64,000 bases of DNA from Talinum fruticosum (taxonomy: Eukaryota > Streptophyta > Magnoliopsida > Caryophyllales > Talinaceae): assembly GCA_021018815.1 (NCBI GenBank), contig JAITYX010000046.1:958001-1022000 (forward strand), written 5' to 3'. Position 1 is the first letter of the stretch; each line of letters opens with the position of its first letter. The translations under genes and the position numbers were made by a program. Below the pieces are notes generated by a model. That model searched no databases and had not been told where the DNA came from. It saw nothing but the letters and a program-made list of their open reading frames with translations. Positions 1 to 12,120 of the stretch are shown piece after piece.

Positions 1-642
1 GAATAGCCGTTATAATGGCTAGTGAAGATTTTGGTCCAGGACCAAGGCTCAACGGTCATTCCGCACTGGTTGACTATAAATAGAAGTCATTTCACAAGTC
101 TAGAATATTGCTAGAACGAAATTTATTGTTGAAAAAATTGCTCGTTCTCATTCTTACTAAATCTTCTATGTACAACTCCAAGTGTGTATTTAATATTTTC
201 CGAGTTGTAAAGAAAGTCTTTTAATCGGTTACATTGTTTTCGTACTTTCTTAGTAAGTCCCTTGAGCTGTAAGGTTTAACTCAGCTCATTTGTCCCTAAT
301 TGTAAAGGTTACCTCAGTCAAGAAGTATTCGATCGGATAAGGGAACTTTTGAGTCTAGGAAAACATTGTAAGGAATTGTTTAAGGGAGCAATTCTGGTTG
401 AGTGAGTCCTTTGTATTTTGTGAATTCAAAATAGTGGATTTGACTTGGTGCTAGGATTAGCATTGTTCTTGTTTTTATGCCCTAGGAGGATTTCCACGTA
501 TATCTCGTGTTATTGCCTTTCTAAGTCCAATTTAGACTTAGAATCCGCTATTGGGGTGTATTGTCGTAAAATTGTTTAATTTTCTTGATCACCCTATTCA
601 CCCCCTCTAGGGTGACTTAGACTTTCCACGAGCAAACCTTCA
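1..642 (+). mobile_element. Sirevirus-type LTR, 3' part (S1)
   Basis: This is the right part of a Ty1/copia LTR of the same family as the LTRs of element E. It has a TATAAATA box at 75-82, the shared stretch with the CTCTAGGGTGA hairpin at about 590-612, and the terminal AAACCTTCA ending at 642. The left part lies outside the window, so it may be a solo LTR or the 3' LTR of a larger element. The next five bases (TAACT) are the candidate target duplication, whose partner cannot be seen. Confidence 0.85.
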
Positions 643-659
643 TAACTCTTCATGCTTTA

Positions 660-2930
660 ACCTCGCCTAATTTGCGATCCGATGTGACGCTCCCGATTAC
701 ACCACACTATATTCGGATGCTCCCAAAATTTCATGGTTGTGAAGATGCATATATGTTTTTGATCGAATTTGATGAAGTGATTTCTATGATGCATTTTCCT
801 AATATCTCCGATGATGAAATAAGAATGAGATTAGTTCTTTTTCTTTCAAAAATGCTATTAAAAGATGAATTTATGGCTTAACTACTAATTCTATTTGTAC
901 TTGAGATGATTTTGTTAAAATATTTTTTAAGAAAATATTTCCCTAATAGCAAAGCTGTAAAGTTAAGGAATGAAATCAATTAATTTATTCAGATGGATAG
1001 AGAATCATTTTGTAATTACTTTGAAAGATTTAAAAATTTGTTGGCCCAATGTCCCTATCATGGTTTAAAATAGTAGCGTCTCGTGCCAAATTGTTTATAA
1101 AGGATTTGACCAACAGAGTAAAACCATGCTAGAGTCCATGTGTCGAGATGGTTTTCTTTTTAAGAGTCTTACAGTTACTTGGGAATTTTTAGAAGTCTTA
1201 GCGGAAAAGACTATACAATGGGAAATCAGTAGAGATGAAATGAAGACTCGGACTCGCATTTATATCATTCTGAGTACTATCAAGGAATCAGGTACAACTT
1301 ATCCCTTCTAGGTTTTGAATACAAGTCATTCCGAGTGTTATAGAAACTATTCCGAGTGTTATAGAAACTATTGCATATGTTTTCATTTGATTCCGACCGA
1401 CTCGTAAAGCATACTCGTTGTTCATCAATTCACACCGATGGTTCCGAGCCACTCATACATCACTCGGACTTACCGCATGTTCAAACAATCTCACTAACAC
1501 TTTGAAACTAAGTTCGACTTCTTATTCCAAGTTAAAGTGAATTACAGGTGTTAATTCGACTCTTTAAGTCGACATGTTTATTTGAACTGCTTTTATCTAG
1601 ATCAAGTACTCATACTCGATATTCTCTTTATAACTTGATCTTTCCTTAGACCGACTCGGAAAATTCCACTCTTCTAGGACTCGGATAATTATGCACTTAA
1701 TTATCTTAATTAACTTATTATCTCGTGCCTAATCTTGGACCAAAGTATTTTATACTTTGAGAACCAAAATTTGTTTGCTTTTGTAGGTTATCTAAACGAG
1801 GTTATCCTATTTTTGAATTACAAAAGTAACCAACTTCAAGCTGTCAATCATCGATAGACAAGGCTTTTACACTTCGAACCAGGCCCGGACACTATGTTAG
1901 GGTTGTCTGTTTCCAAAACTGGAAATCTTCAACGCTAAGCTCAACGGTGATTTCCACCTTACTTTTCGGACACCACAAATGGATTGGCACATCCTAAGGA
2001 GTTAAGAGCCGTTGCACAACATTCACATCTCAAAGGATCTTTTCCGAGTGACTCGGAAGAACTGTTATAACGGTCACAAAGGACTTCTACTCGTAAGATA
2101 GTCATAACAACTAATCTGCTTGGTCATCTATAAATAGAAGCCACTTCACAAGACTTGAAGATTGCTGAACACATTGCTGAAATTATATCTCTTTGCATAA
2201 TACTCATTCAATCTTCCTTTTTACAACTCCAAGTCCGAGTTGTAAAGTCTTGTAATTAGTCACAAACTCTTTCTTACTTACTCGAGTAAGGTCCCTTGAC
2301 TGAGCTGTAAGGGTTAACTCATCTTAGTTGTCCCTAGTCTGTAAAGGTTAGCTTAGTTAGGAAGTACTAGATTAGATAAGGGAACTTCGAGTCTAGGAAA
2401 ACTCGTTAGGAATTATTTAAGGGAGCAATTCTGGTTGAGTCGGTCTACTGTATTTTGTGGATTCAAAATAACGGATTTGACTTGGTGCTTGGATTAGCAC
2501 TGGCAGGTGGTTTTCCGCCCGGGAGGGTTTCCACGTAATTATGAGTTTACACTTTTCCGAGTCCAATCTAGACTCGGATTATCTTTGTTTATTCTTTTCA
2601 AGCTTAAATCTTCTAAGTTTGATAAAATTTCCTCATCACCCTATTTATCCCCTCTAGGGTGACTTAGACTCTCCAGGAGAAAATCTTCATGAAAGTCTAA
2701 GTTCTAAGATAAATGCTGCAAATGGGGATATTCATGTTTCTAATATGAGCCACCTTGAGTCTAAAGTTGTTGAACTTGAAAATATCCCGAAAGGGTTAAC
2801 TATTCAACCCCAATCTTCCCGGACTTCTTTGGTGTCATGTTTTCATTGTTAAGGCTTAGATCACTCCTTAAATACTTGTCCTTACTTGATGACGGGCCAA
2901 GAATAAGGGCAAGTGAATGTTGCATTTCAA
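660..2930 (+). pseudogene. Gypsy gag (Gy1), split by a solo LTR
   Basis: The first part (about 660-1240) encodes a Retrotrans_gag-type core with a block LPKFHGCEDAYMFLIEFDEV near 724-783. It continues in other frames through a segment matching the usual 'KLRNEI...F.QMDRESF..Y.ERFKNLLAQCP.HG' arrangement. After the 1449-bp solo LTR the gag resumes at 2690 and reaches a CCHC-type zinc knuckle near 2840-2885 (C-F-H-C, then D-H, then C), in which a stop codon replaces a residue. Stops at 881, about 1070 and 2857 make it non-functional. In the family the protein forms the capsid that packages element RNA. The assignment is firm for the gag core and moderate for the knuckle. Confidence 0.75.
1241..2689 (+). 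mobile_element. Solo Sirevirus-type LTR (S2), TSD TGAAA
   Basis: It starts TGAAGACTCGGACTC and ends AAATCTTCA, the termini of the E LTRs. The five bases before it (1236-1240) and after it (2690-2694) are both TGAAA, a perfect target duplication. A TATAAATA box lies at 2129-2136 and the CTCTAGGGTGA hairpin near 2633-2662. It is 1449 bp long. No internal region is present, so it most likely arose by recombination between two LTRs of a full element inserted in the Gy1 gag. Confidence 0.93.
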
Positions 2931-4206
2931 AGGCCTAAGTTCGACCAAGTACTCTTCTACCTTTAACGATTGGTTGAAACATCACCTTAATTTTTATGGA
3001 GTAGTGGAAACATAATCCAACCCACTTCGTTTCATTCCGGCTCTTACCAGAGGCGGACTTATCGAGTCGTGCCTAATGCACTTAGACCGCTATCTCCCAT
3101 TGCTCGGACTCAACCTCCTCGTGGTTACACCGATGTTGATAAGAGAGTTAACAACATGGAGAAAATGATGAAAACTATGATTGAGTAGTTGGTCCAACTT
3201 GTTACCTCTAAAGGAACTTTTCCTAGTTAATCGGAGGTGAACTCCAAGAACATTGCCCCTTCTTCTTATGAGGGACCACTTGTGAGTGATAATATGAGGA
3301 AAGTGAATTCGGTTATATCCCTTAGGCCGGGCGAGAAATTGATAGCTATGTGGGTGACCAAGTGAGGGAAACATGTAGAGATCCTCTCACTTTCTGTTAA
3401 AATTCATCTTAACCTTCTTCTTCTCAAGAGATTGGTTCATCCAAGTGCTTCCTCTATTGCCCCTTCTTCGACAAAGAGGAAACTAAGGAGAAAGATACTA
3501 CCGATATAGTAGAACCTTCATCTCCTATGGATTCTTCCCCTCCTATTGTTGTACGGGTTCATGAGCCTATAATTCCTTTTCCGCATCGATTGAAAAAGAA
3601 ATATCAAAATAATGTTTATAAGATAAGAGAAACCTTCCCTCAAGTCAAAATTAACATTCCCTTGCTAGATGTTATTCAACGAGATGCCTCCTTATGCCAA
3701 GTTTTATGTACCACAAAAGGAGCTACTAATGTTCCTAGAAAGGCTTTTTTACCTCCAATGCTAGTTCTTTCATCAACTAACAAATTCCAGTATGTATAAG
3801 GACCCCAGTTGCCTAACTATTTCTATAATTATTGGATAACGAGTTATTCATTAGGCATTACTTGATTTAAGGGCTAGCGTCAATTTGATATCATTCACTG
3901 TGTATGAGAAATTAGGGTTAGGTAAGATGAAACCTACCAAACTTATCATTCGAGTTGGTTGATAGGTCAACTATGTTGCCGTTAAGTGTGGTAGAAGATG
4001 CATTAATCAAAGTGGATGAATTTATTTACCCTATGGATTTTGTTGTGATTGAAACCGAAAAAGATCTCGACCATAGGATTCAGATTCCTATTATTTTAGG
4101 GTGTCTTTCCTTGGCTACTGCAAATATTCTCATTAACTATAGAAATGGCATGATGAGACTGTCTTTTGGTAATATGACTCTTGAAATGAATATGTTTAAT
4201 TTGTAA
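2931..4206 (+). pseudogene. Gypsy gag-pol linker and aspartic protease region (Gy1)
   Basis: The stretch 3527-3799 is an open segment with the pre-protease wording of Athila-like elements (a proline-rich start, then IPFPHRLKKK, then KINIPLLDVIQRD). The segment 3955-4206 resembles the retroviral-type aspartic protease: it begins near VDRSTMLPLSVVEDALIKVD and ends with an IPIILG block. The catalytic D-S/T-G is not clear in these frames; the part before 3955 is interrupted. From 2931 to about 3480 I see only broken gag-like coding with no clear domain. It is non-functional because of several stops, including one at 3799. Confidence 0.6.
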
Positions 4207-4535
4207 AGACATCCTATCGAATTTGATGATTTAGAAATTTCCTCTACTATCTCGGGTAGAAGATTGTTTCTAATAAGCATGTTGAGATGTTAGCTATTAA
4301 TTTGAGTCCTTTGCGTGGGATAATGAGTCCGAGTATGATATGCTTGAATATGATGATATAGGCTCTATAAACTTTATTTTTGAAAATGTTCCCGAAAATG
4401 TTGCCAGCCCTGATCCACATACAGCCCGCTAGATTTGAAACCCCTCCATGACTCCCTTAAATATGTTTTTCTTAGTCCTAATAAAACCTTTCCTATGATT
4501 ATTGCCTCTTACTTAAACCTAGACCAAGAGGGAAA

Positions 4536-5584
4536 ATGATTGACTTACTTAGGGAGAATAAAGCGGACTTAGGGTGGACTTTAGGAGACATAAAGGGCAT
4601 TAGTCCCAACATTGTGCAACACAGGATCCATTTAGAGGATTGTGTTAAACCCTATAGAGATCATCGGAGACGGTTGAACCCCACTTTACAAAAAGTTGTT
4701 AAGAAGGAGGTTCTTAAGTGGTTGGACCATGGGATCATATGTCCCATTTCGATAGTGAATGGGTCGGTCCTGTTCAAGTTGTCCCTAAGCAGATAGGTAT
4801 AACTGTAATTAGGAATGACAAGAATGAATTAGTTCCTACTTGAGTCCAATCTGGGTGGAGAGTCGACATTGAATATAGGAAGTTGAATGTTGCCACTCGA
4901 AAAGACAACTTTTTCCTTTCTTTCATGGACCAAATGCTGGAGATGTTAGCTGGACATTCTTTTTACAGTTTCTTGGATGGCTATTTCGGCTATACCCGGA
5001 TCTCTATTGCCCCCGAGGATCGGGAGAAGCCTATTTTTACCTGCCACTTTGGCACCTATGCTTTTAGGAAGATGCCATTCGGACTTTGTAATACCCCTAC
5101 GACCTTTCAAAGGTGCATGATCTCTATTTTCTCTAACTTGGTTGAAAACTACATGAAAATTTTCATGGATGATTTTTCCGTGTTTGGGTCTTCTTTTGAT
5201 GATTGTTTAACCAATTTTAGTAGAGTTTTAAAAAGGTGTAGGGAGAAACATTTGACTCTAAATAGGGAAAAATGTCATTTCATGGTAATAAAGGGGATTG
5301 TTTTAGGCTATGTAATTTCTAATGAGGGAATTGAAGTTGACAAAACCAAAATTAATCTAATTGGTAACTTGCTCCCTCCCACTATTGTAAAAGAAGTTAG
5401 GTCCTTTCTTGGACATGCTGGATTCTATCGTAGATTTATTAAAGACTTTAGCAAGATTGCTAAACCCTTGTCCAACCTTCTCGCTAAGGATGTGCCATTT
5501 AACTTCTCTAAGGAGTGCTTGGAGGTATTTACTAAGCTAAAAGAAATCTTGACCTCTCGCCCTATTCTACATCCTCCCATTTAG
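4536..5584 (+). pseudogene. Gypsy reverse transcriptase (Gy1)
   Basis: The piece 4536-4796 gives the N-terminal palm and fingers entry (a GWTLGDIKGISP block, then a CVKPYRDHRRRLNP block). The 233-codon open piece 4883-5584 carries the rest: DGYFGYTRI, FGTYAFRKMPFGLCNTPTTF, the catalytic FMDD at 5162-5173 (the usual YVDD box), and a GHAGFYRRFIKDFSK block leading to the connection domain. It copies element RNA into DNA. A frameshift with a stop near 4795-4845 separates the pieces and the ORF ends at a stop at 5582. FMDD and the downstream wording place it in the Athila-like group. Confidence 0.88.
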
Positions 5585-6046
5585 GGAGAACCTTTTGAGT
5601 TGGTGTGTTATGCTTCGATTATGTCTGTTATGGTTGTTTTAGGACAAGTGTATTAATAAGAAACCTAATGTGATTTATTATGCTAGCCATACACTAAGCG
5701 ATGCGCAATTGAATTATACTATTACTAAAAAGAATTTTTGGTTGTGATCTTTACTTTTGAAAAGTTTAGATCTTATTAGATCGGATCACATGTTGATATT
5801 TTCACCGATCATTCTGCTATAATGCACCTTCTTTCAAAGAAGGATGCTAAACCTAGACTTGTAAGATGGATTCTACTATTGCAAGAGTTCGATTGTGATA
5901 TTAAAGACAGGAGGGATTCTAAGAATCCTATTGCCGATCACCTATCTCAAATTGTCCGTGATAGAAAGTTGATATTTTTGAAAGTTTTCCTGATGAGTAG
6001 TTACTTACAATCCATCAATCTGACCCTTGGTATGCTGATATTGTAA
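5585..6046 (+). pseudogene. Gypsy RNase H region (Gy1)
   Basis: This continues the polymerase after the stop at 5582. The decayed frame contains YYASHTLSDAQLNYT-like wording near 5665-5710, then the better-kept end 5822-6046 with LLSKKDAKPRLVRWILLLQE and DHLSQI, typical of the RNase H C-terminus in Athila/Tat elements. It degrades the RNA strand of the RNA:DNA hybrid. Several frame changes and stops are visible. Confidence 0.75.
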
Positions 6047-6289
6047 ATTATTTAGTGTCTAGGAAAGTACCTCATGATAGGACTAAAGATTATAAGAATT
6101 GATTCTTTTACCTTGTGAAATTCTTTGTGCTGGGATAATCTTTATTTATTTAAATATTGTTCGACCAAGTGTTTAGAAGGTGTATACTAGACCATGAGGT
6201 GAGGAGTGTCTTTTCTTTCTATCATGACCTAGCATGTGGGGACACTTTAGTGGAATCAAAACAGCAGACCAAAGTCCTTCAAGTATAGG

Positions 6290-6715
6290 TTTTATTGGCA
6301 TACATTGTTTAAGGATGCTCATGCATATTGTAAGTCTTGTCCTAGATGCCAAGAGTTGGGTAGGATTACCAAGAGAGATATGATGCCACTCAACCCCATT
6401 ATTGTAGTGGAAGTTTTTGATGTTTTGGGCATAGATTTTATGGGACCATTTTCATGCTCTTTTGGGAATGAGTATATGTTGCTGGCAGTAGATTATGCTT
6501 CTAAGTGGGTAGAGGCCATCTCTGTTAGGACCAATGAGGCTAAAGTTGTTGTGAAATTCCTTAGGGAGAACATATTTGCTAGATTTAGTATACCCCGAGC
6601 TACCATTAGTGACCAGGATACTCATTTTGATAATAGGTAGTTTGATGCCTTGTTAAGACGGTATTCTGTTATTCATATACTTGCAACCTCTTATCATCCC
6701 CAAACTAGTCGCCAG
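6290..6715 (+). pseudogene. Gypsy integrase, N-terminal part with catalytic Asp residues (Gy1)
   Basis: It reads through the zinc-binding end (CKSCPRCQ near 6329-6352) into the rve catalytic core: GIDFMGPF with the first Asp near 6430, then ISDQDTHF with the second Asp near 6610. A stop at 6638 breaks the frame. The continuing text YHPQTS reaches position 6715, where the family T insertion begins. The next expected residues, including the catalytic Glu, are found more than 9 kb away at 16124. Integrase joins element DNA to the host chromosome. Confidence 0.85.
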
Positions 6716-8627
6716 TGTGGACTCCTAAAAAGTGTCATCCCGTTTTTATTTTATTTATTTGTTGGCTTGATGATGAAATCCCGAGTCCTGTTTGAAGATT
6801 TGGATCACGGATGGTATTTGATTGGTGCGATGGAAGGTAGTAAACAACAAAGAACCCTTAGCAAAAATAAATAGCCTCTTGTTTTGGGTCGTCCAAAATC
6901 CTTTTTCTTTCGGACGGTCCAAGCCGGGGTCAAACCTCTAGAGTCAACAAAAGTCTAATGCCTTGTACGAGAGATTCCAGGCTCAAAATGCCGTGTTCCA
7001 CTTTCGTCCAACCTAGATAAGTAGTCGAAGACATCAAAACGATGTTTGGCACCACGTTTCTTGATCACAAGCATCAAAATGCTGCGTTTTGCTCCAAGAC
7101 AGTCCACCGAGACATGGAGCTCACCTCCTTAGATCACAAGCCTCTCACGTGATTTATTTCACCTTGAGAAGGTGCGTTTTACCTGAGAATCCCGTTGCAG
7201 CACGTAAGGAGCTCGGGACCCCAAAAGGTGTCTGTGTAGCCGGCGCCCCCTACCGCGGGATCCGATTTTATGCGGTTATATCCCTTCATTTTCTGGTCTA
7301 GTTTTTTATGATTCTATAGCTAGTTTAAGGTAAGCTTTGGATGGCTGATTGAATTAAAATCCTAGGTAATTTGTAACCTAGCCTCTCCCTATAAATAAAG
7401 AGGTTAAGCTCTTATTTGACATACGACTCAACCCTAAGCGTTACTCGCTGAAGCTAGACTAAGAGCTATTGAATGCGCCTATTAGTATTTTGATCTCTTG
7501 GTCTCTTTTCAACCTATTCCTATTCTACTTTCTATTCCCACTACATATGAACCCGAAAACTCCATCATTCATCTTTCTACCTACTCATTTCAACAAAAAT
7601 TCACAAAAGCCCTTCCCGATTCACCACTGCCGCATCACCGGATCCAAATTTGAGATCCAGATCAGCGAGTGGGACAACCTGAGGGTACCAATTCGGCCTT
7701 CGCAGCGGTTATTTATTTTTATATTTTTACTACTTTCGTATTATGGAGAAAGAGTTGTATTGCATTTATTTCCTCCCAGCCGATGTAATATTAGTTTCTT
7801 GCTTTCATTTCTTTTTATTCGTTCTTTTCTTTTATTTACCACTTTCTTTATTGCTTTTTAGCATGCTTTGGTTGCTTTTAATTCCTTATCGTATTTTTTT
7901 CTTATGTTTGATACGTTATTTAGATTCACTACTAAAACTAGTAGTGGTCGTCGTTTGATCGACGAAACAAAAGGGCTTATCCCTATGTATTGTACCCTCG
8001 CCCTCGAATCCGATTCTCGGTTGTAGATCGATGGAGTCACTTTTTTACCCTCTTTTAACTTAGTTTTCTCATACTAAGATTGGAAGAGCATATATTTATT
8101 TTTGTTTCTTAGTTTTTCATTCCCAAAACCGACCGGCAACTCCTATTTTCGATTTATTTCTATCACATCGCTTCTCGACTTTTCCGATCGAATGATAAAG
8201 AAAAGTGTTTTTTGGATCTCGCCAACCAGGCTAGAGGCCGAGGCTGATTACCTTAGCCGTGGCCCCTAGCCGACGTCACTCGACCACCAGTGCTCGGTTT
8301 CTTGGGTCAAAATCGGTGTTTTCACACCGGCTTGGCCCTAAAGCCTTAAGGTAGATTCAAAACCCTAGTTTTCTTTATTTTTGGTTAAGAAATAATATCC
8401 CAGGATTTCGAAAATAATTTCTAGAATAAATTAATTAATAAAACTGCCACTTAATCCGATTTAATTCATTTTTAACTTGATTTATAAAACTTAGAAATCT
8501 TAATAAGTGGTTGATCCCCATTTTTAATAAACTTCCAAAACCATCTTCAAAATATTTCTTTAAAAAAGAGACCTAACATTCCTGGGAAGCTCGGTCCCAT
8601 GTCGGCCTCACGGTTGTGGTTCCTACT
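6716..8627 (+). repeat. Family T 5' LTR
   Basis: It starts TGTGGACTCCTAAAAAGTG and ends GTGGTTCCTAC just before a PBS-like site. The matching copy at 13590 and the solo copy at 31365-32921 define the termini as TGTAGACACC...GTGGTTCCTACA. A TATAAATA box lies at 7390-7397 in a 'CTCTCCCTATAAATA' context shared by the other copies. Open frames at 7089-7301, 7469-7861 and 7743-7958 lie inside the LTR and are not believed to be genes. Confidence 0.82.
7390..7397 (+). promoter_or_regulatory. TATA box of family T LTR
   Basis: TATAAATA occurs in the same context in the second copy (14250-14257) and, on the minus strand, in the inverted fragment (15467-15474). Such conservation is expected for the Pol II promoter of an LTR. 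Confidence 0.6.
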
Positions 8628-8628
8628 G

Positions 8629-8645
8629 TGGTGACTCGACTAAGG
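8629..8645 (+). other. Primer-binding-site-like sequence of T1
   Basis: TGGTGACTCGACTAAGG directly follows the 5' LTR. It resembles the TGGCGACTC...-type PBS, matching a tRNA-Arg end, that I recall for Tat/Ogre-like elements, with substitutions. The exact tRNA match was not computed. Confidence 0.5.
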
Positions 8646-9240
8646 TTAAATCACATATTAAGAGGGCAAAACTTGAAAATTTGAGTAGTGAGTGTTAATA
8701 ATGTATTTGCATTAGGCATCTCGCATTTTAGGCAACCTTGAACATAATTTATTTTTGTTGGTGGACCATCGAGCTTTACCCATTTAAAAACATTTTTGGA
8801 AAGAGGGTTCCACTGCGTCCCGGACGGGCCCAATTAGGCTTGATTGTCGATGGAGGCGGTACCTCTTCCCTCATAACATGCGCTCTTGGCTTACCGAGAG
8901 GCACCGAGGATTCCATGCTATATCCTGCCATGCACCCCACGGAGGACTAAATTATCGGACTATGAGTCACCATGTGTCCTACCTAGTTTTAACCCTCTTT
9001 TGACCATAGACCCTTGGTCTTTAGGTGGTACCTTGTCCTTTCATTTGCATGCTTGGATGGGTGTGGTTTTTTAGATTTAATCTTCTACTTTTGAGCCTTT
9101 AGGGATAGGTGAGGAGTGCTAAATAATCCTTGCATGGGTGCAAAAATAAAAGAAAATTAAAAAACTTTGAGTCGGACCATTTGTGCATTTTGAGCCAAAA
9201 GTCTAAATTTACCTTCCCCTTTTAGGTCGATCAAATTTTA
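8646..9240 (+). other. T1 leader, no gene seen
   Basis: Untranslated leader of T1 between PBS and repeat array. The short open frames at 8738-8950 and 8886-9074 have no family resemblance, and I treat them as chance. Confidence 0.5.
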
Positions 9241-9516
9241 CATTCCATTCTTGCATTTAGCAAAAAATAAATTTCATCTCAAATTAGGTGAGTCCATTCA
9301 TGCATTTAGCTAAAAATAAATTTCATCTCAAATTAGGTGAGTCCACTCTTGCATTTAGCCAAAAATAAATTTCATCTCAAATTAGGTGAGTCCACTCTTG
9401 CATTTAGCTAAAAATAAAATCATCTCAATTCAAGTGAGTCCATTCATTTCATTAGCCAAATTTCAAATTCATCTCAAATAGGTGAGTCCATTTTTGCATT
9501 AGTCAAATTTTAAATT
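9241..9516 (+). repeat. 49-bp tandem array in T1 leader (left part)
   Basis: Units of about 49 bp repeat the text AAATTAGGTGAGTCCA...GCATTTAGC...AAATTTCATCTC. Starts of AAATTAGGTG fall at 9281, 9330 and 9379, followed by two more degenerate copies near 9428 and 9475. The array continues after the solo LTR at 10873, which shows that the LTR landed inside it. Confidence 0.85.
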
Positions 9517-10872
9517 TGAAGGTTTGCTCTTAAAGAGATTAAGTCACCCTAGAGGGGGAGGGAGGGGGAGGGGGTGAATAGGGTGATGGAAGATTTTTCG
9601 AAATTACAAACTGTTTTGCACAAAACCGACTTAGAAATAGATTCCGAGTCTATATTGGACTCAATAGTGAAAGACACAAAGAAATATGTGGAAACCCTCC
9701 TGGCGCAGAAAACCATAGACAAGTGCTAGTCCAAGTATCGAGTCAAATTCACTAATTGTGACTGACTTGTAACTAAGATAACCTTTACAGATCAAGGACA
9801 ACTGAGCTGAGTTAGCCCTTACAGCTTAATCAAGGGACTTAGAAAGAAAGTAGAAAGAGTAGAAGTGATTAAAAGACTTTCTTTATAACTCGAAGGTAAG
9901 AAAATACAGAATTGGAGGTTTAAGCTGAAGATTAAGTAAGTAAGAACTATGTAAGTGTTAAGCAATGTGTTCAACAATCTTCAAGTCTTGTGAAGTGGCT
10001 TTTATTTATACACAGTAGGGCCGAATGACCGCTGTGACTTGTTCTAGACTGGTGAGCTTCAATAGCCATTGTAACGGCTAGTTTGAGTCACTCGAAAAAG
10101 AATTTGTTGAGATGTGAACATTGTGTGGTGGTCCTTGACTCAAAAAGTGGTCCATCCCTCTAGTTGTGATTGAAATTTAGGGTGGAAACATCCGTTGGAA
10201 AAAAGTTAAAGTTTACCGGATTTGGAAACAAACAATCCGGACACGGCGTCTAAGCCATGTCTATAAATGAATGATTTCGTCTGCTGGTGTTTGACGGCTA
10301 GAAATCGGCTTCTTTTGCTTTTCAAAAGTAGATTAGGCTTGTTTAATAATCCTGCAAAAACAAATCAAAGTGGTACTCAAATTATAAAAATACTTTAATC
10401 CAAGATTAGGCAAAGATAATAATTAATTCAAAGTAATTAAGCATTTAATTATCTTCATCCTAATAGAGTGGAATTGTCTGAGTTTAATATTCATTAGGTT
10501 CAAATTCCATCTTGAATCAATCATTAAAATGATCAAGTTAGAAAGAATAAAACATCAGAATACATAAACTTGATCAAGTAAATAATTCTCAATAAATAAA
10601 CTGACTTAGAAAGTGGATTTAACGCATTAATTCATTTTCACTTAAAATATCAAGTCGGTGCTCATAATGAAAGTGTATGAGAAATTATTTACTCTTGACA
10701 TTGTTCCGAGTTGTGTTTGAGTGAGTCGAAACACAGCTTAAGAATGTTATGCTTGATGAATGATTTCGAGTGAGTCGTAACATAATGAAAACTTCAATAT
10801 GAGTTTCTTAAAAGCTTAGAATAACTTAGAATCAAAATTATAGAGAGATAGAGAGGTATACCCGAGTCTTTG
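9517..10872 (-). mobile_element. Solo Sirevirus-type LTR, reverse (S3), TSD AAATT
   Basis: Read on the minus strand it runs from ...AAGACTCGGGT to ...AGAGCAAACCTTCA. AAATT stands on both sides (9512-9516 and 10873-10877). The minus-strand 5' end should be TG (seen as CA on this strand at 10871-10872) but reads TG on this strand, a terminal mutation. The hairpin near the LTR end is enlarged by extra G runs (9554-9574). No internal region is present. Confidence 0.9.
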
Positions 10873-11000
10873 AAATTCATCTCTAATTAGGAGAGTCTTT
10901 GTTCGCATTAGCAAAGTCAAATTCATCTCAAATTAGGTGAGTCTTTGTTTGCATTTAATCAAATCAAATTCATCACAATCTAAGGGACTTCATTTGCATC
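10873..11000 (+). repeat. 49-bp tandem array in T1 leader (right part)
   Basis: At least two further units (CATCTCAAATTAGGTGAGTC... and degenerate neighbours) follow the solo LTR and continue the array of 9241-9516. From 11000 to about 11340 I see only AT-rich leader without a gene. Confidence 0.75.
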
Positions 11001-11344
11001 ATTACATTTCACTTTGGTCAATTTTCATTCCTTTATGTTCATCCAAATAAAAAGCATATCATTTTCCTTTCTCTTAGGATCAGATGTTCCTTGGGTCAAG
11101 AATTTAAGCCCCATCTCCTCTAAAACTTTTTCCACGAGCAAATCCCGAGCACATACTCTTTTGGGGTATAACATAGGGAATTTAACTTAAATTGGGAATC
11201 ATAGCATGAAAAGACTAGGAAATAAGAAGTCTACTTCAACACCGATACGTCCTACATCAACACGTACCACACCAGTACGTCCAACACCTTTACTTGTAAC
11301 CCCAGTATGCCCGCCCACCGTCAAAGCACAACCTTCCTCTAAAA

Positions 11345-12120
11345 ATGGCCAATAAGCTAGAGCAAACTCCCATCATGACCTTGTTAAGGAGTTTGCTGCA
11401 ATATTGGAAGCTAAGATTAAGGCTCGAGCATAAGAAGATTGAGTCAACAACGAAACCCTCAGTCTTATACTCAAAGAACTAGAGAAGAAATCAAAAGAAG
11501 GAGGACCTTGTCTTAAACCTCAACCCACGCCTAAGTCTGATCCACAATAGATAGGATAGAGAAGATGTTACCGGAGTCATCAATGTTCAATAACTACTAT
11601 CTAGCCCAGTGGATTCACTTCAATCCCTAAAGGAAATTGCCTCCAAAATTCACCATGCCTAACATCAAGTTCCATGGGATTGAAAACCCTCACCACCACG
11701 TGAGGAACTTTATTGAGGCAATGACTCTAAAGAATGTACCGGAGGACACATACCATGTCATCTTCTCATAGAAGTTTGACGAAGACGTCATGAAATGGTA
11801 CAGATGTCTGTTGACCCACACAAGGTCACAAACCGGCAAGAACTTTGCAGGGTGTTCTTACACTAATACTCCTACAATACCAATCTAACAGCTTACTCTT
11901 CGAGACCTTGAGCTAATCACATAAAGAGACAGTGAGAGTTTCACCGACTTTCTCACTCGCTGGAGGGCAAAGGCTGCCCACATGGCTGATCGACCTTCCG
12001 AAGAGGATCAAGTTAAGCTCATCATCAAGAACCCGCAACCTCGCCTATCAGCGAGCACTTGAAATTCTTACCGTTCATGGATTTCAAAACACCGTGAGAT
12101 GCCTGGCATGCTGATATAAA
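11345..12120 (+). pseudogene. Tat-like gag remnant of T1
   Basis: The best segment is near 11640-12060: PPKFTMPNIKFHG, then HVRNFIEAMTLKNVPEDTYH, and then FTDFLTRWRAKAAHMADRPS followed by EEDQVKLIIKN. This matches the layout of the Retrotrans_gag domain in Tat-type elements (the 'ESF.E.A.RWR..AA.' block). Stops and frameshifts occur throughout, for instance near 11770 and 11925. No protease or polymerase follows before the 3' repeats, so the element would depend on another element for replication. Gag forms virus-like particles in the cytoplasm in this family. Confidence 0.65.

Noticed and set aside
7469..7958. Open frames of 130 and 71 codons, Phe/Leu-rich, looking like membrane proteins
   Set aside because: They lie inside the family T LTR and reflect T-rich composition; the other LTR copies do not keep the frame.
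9241..9516. Regular 49-bp repeats resembling a CRISPR array
   Set aside because: There are no unique spacers between identical repeats; units are directly adjacent and degenerate, and the setting is a plant retrotransposon.
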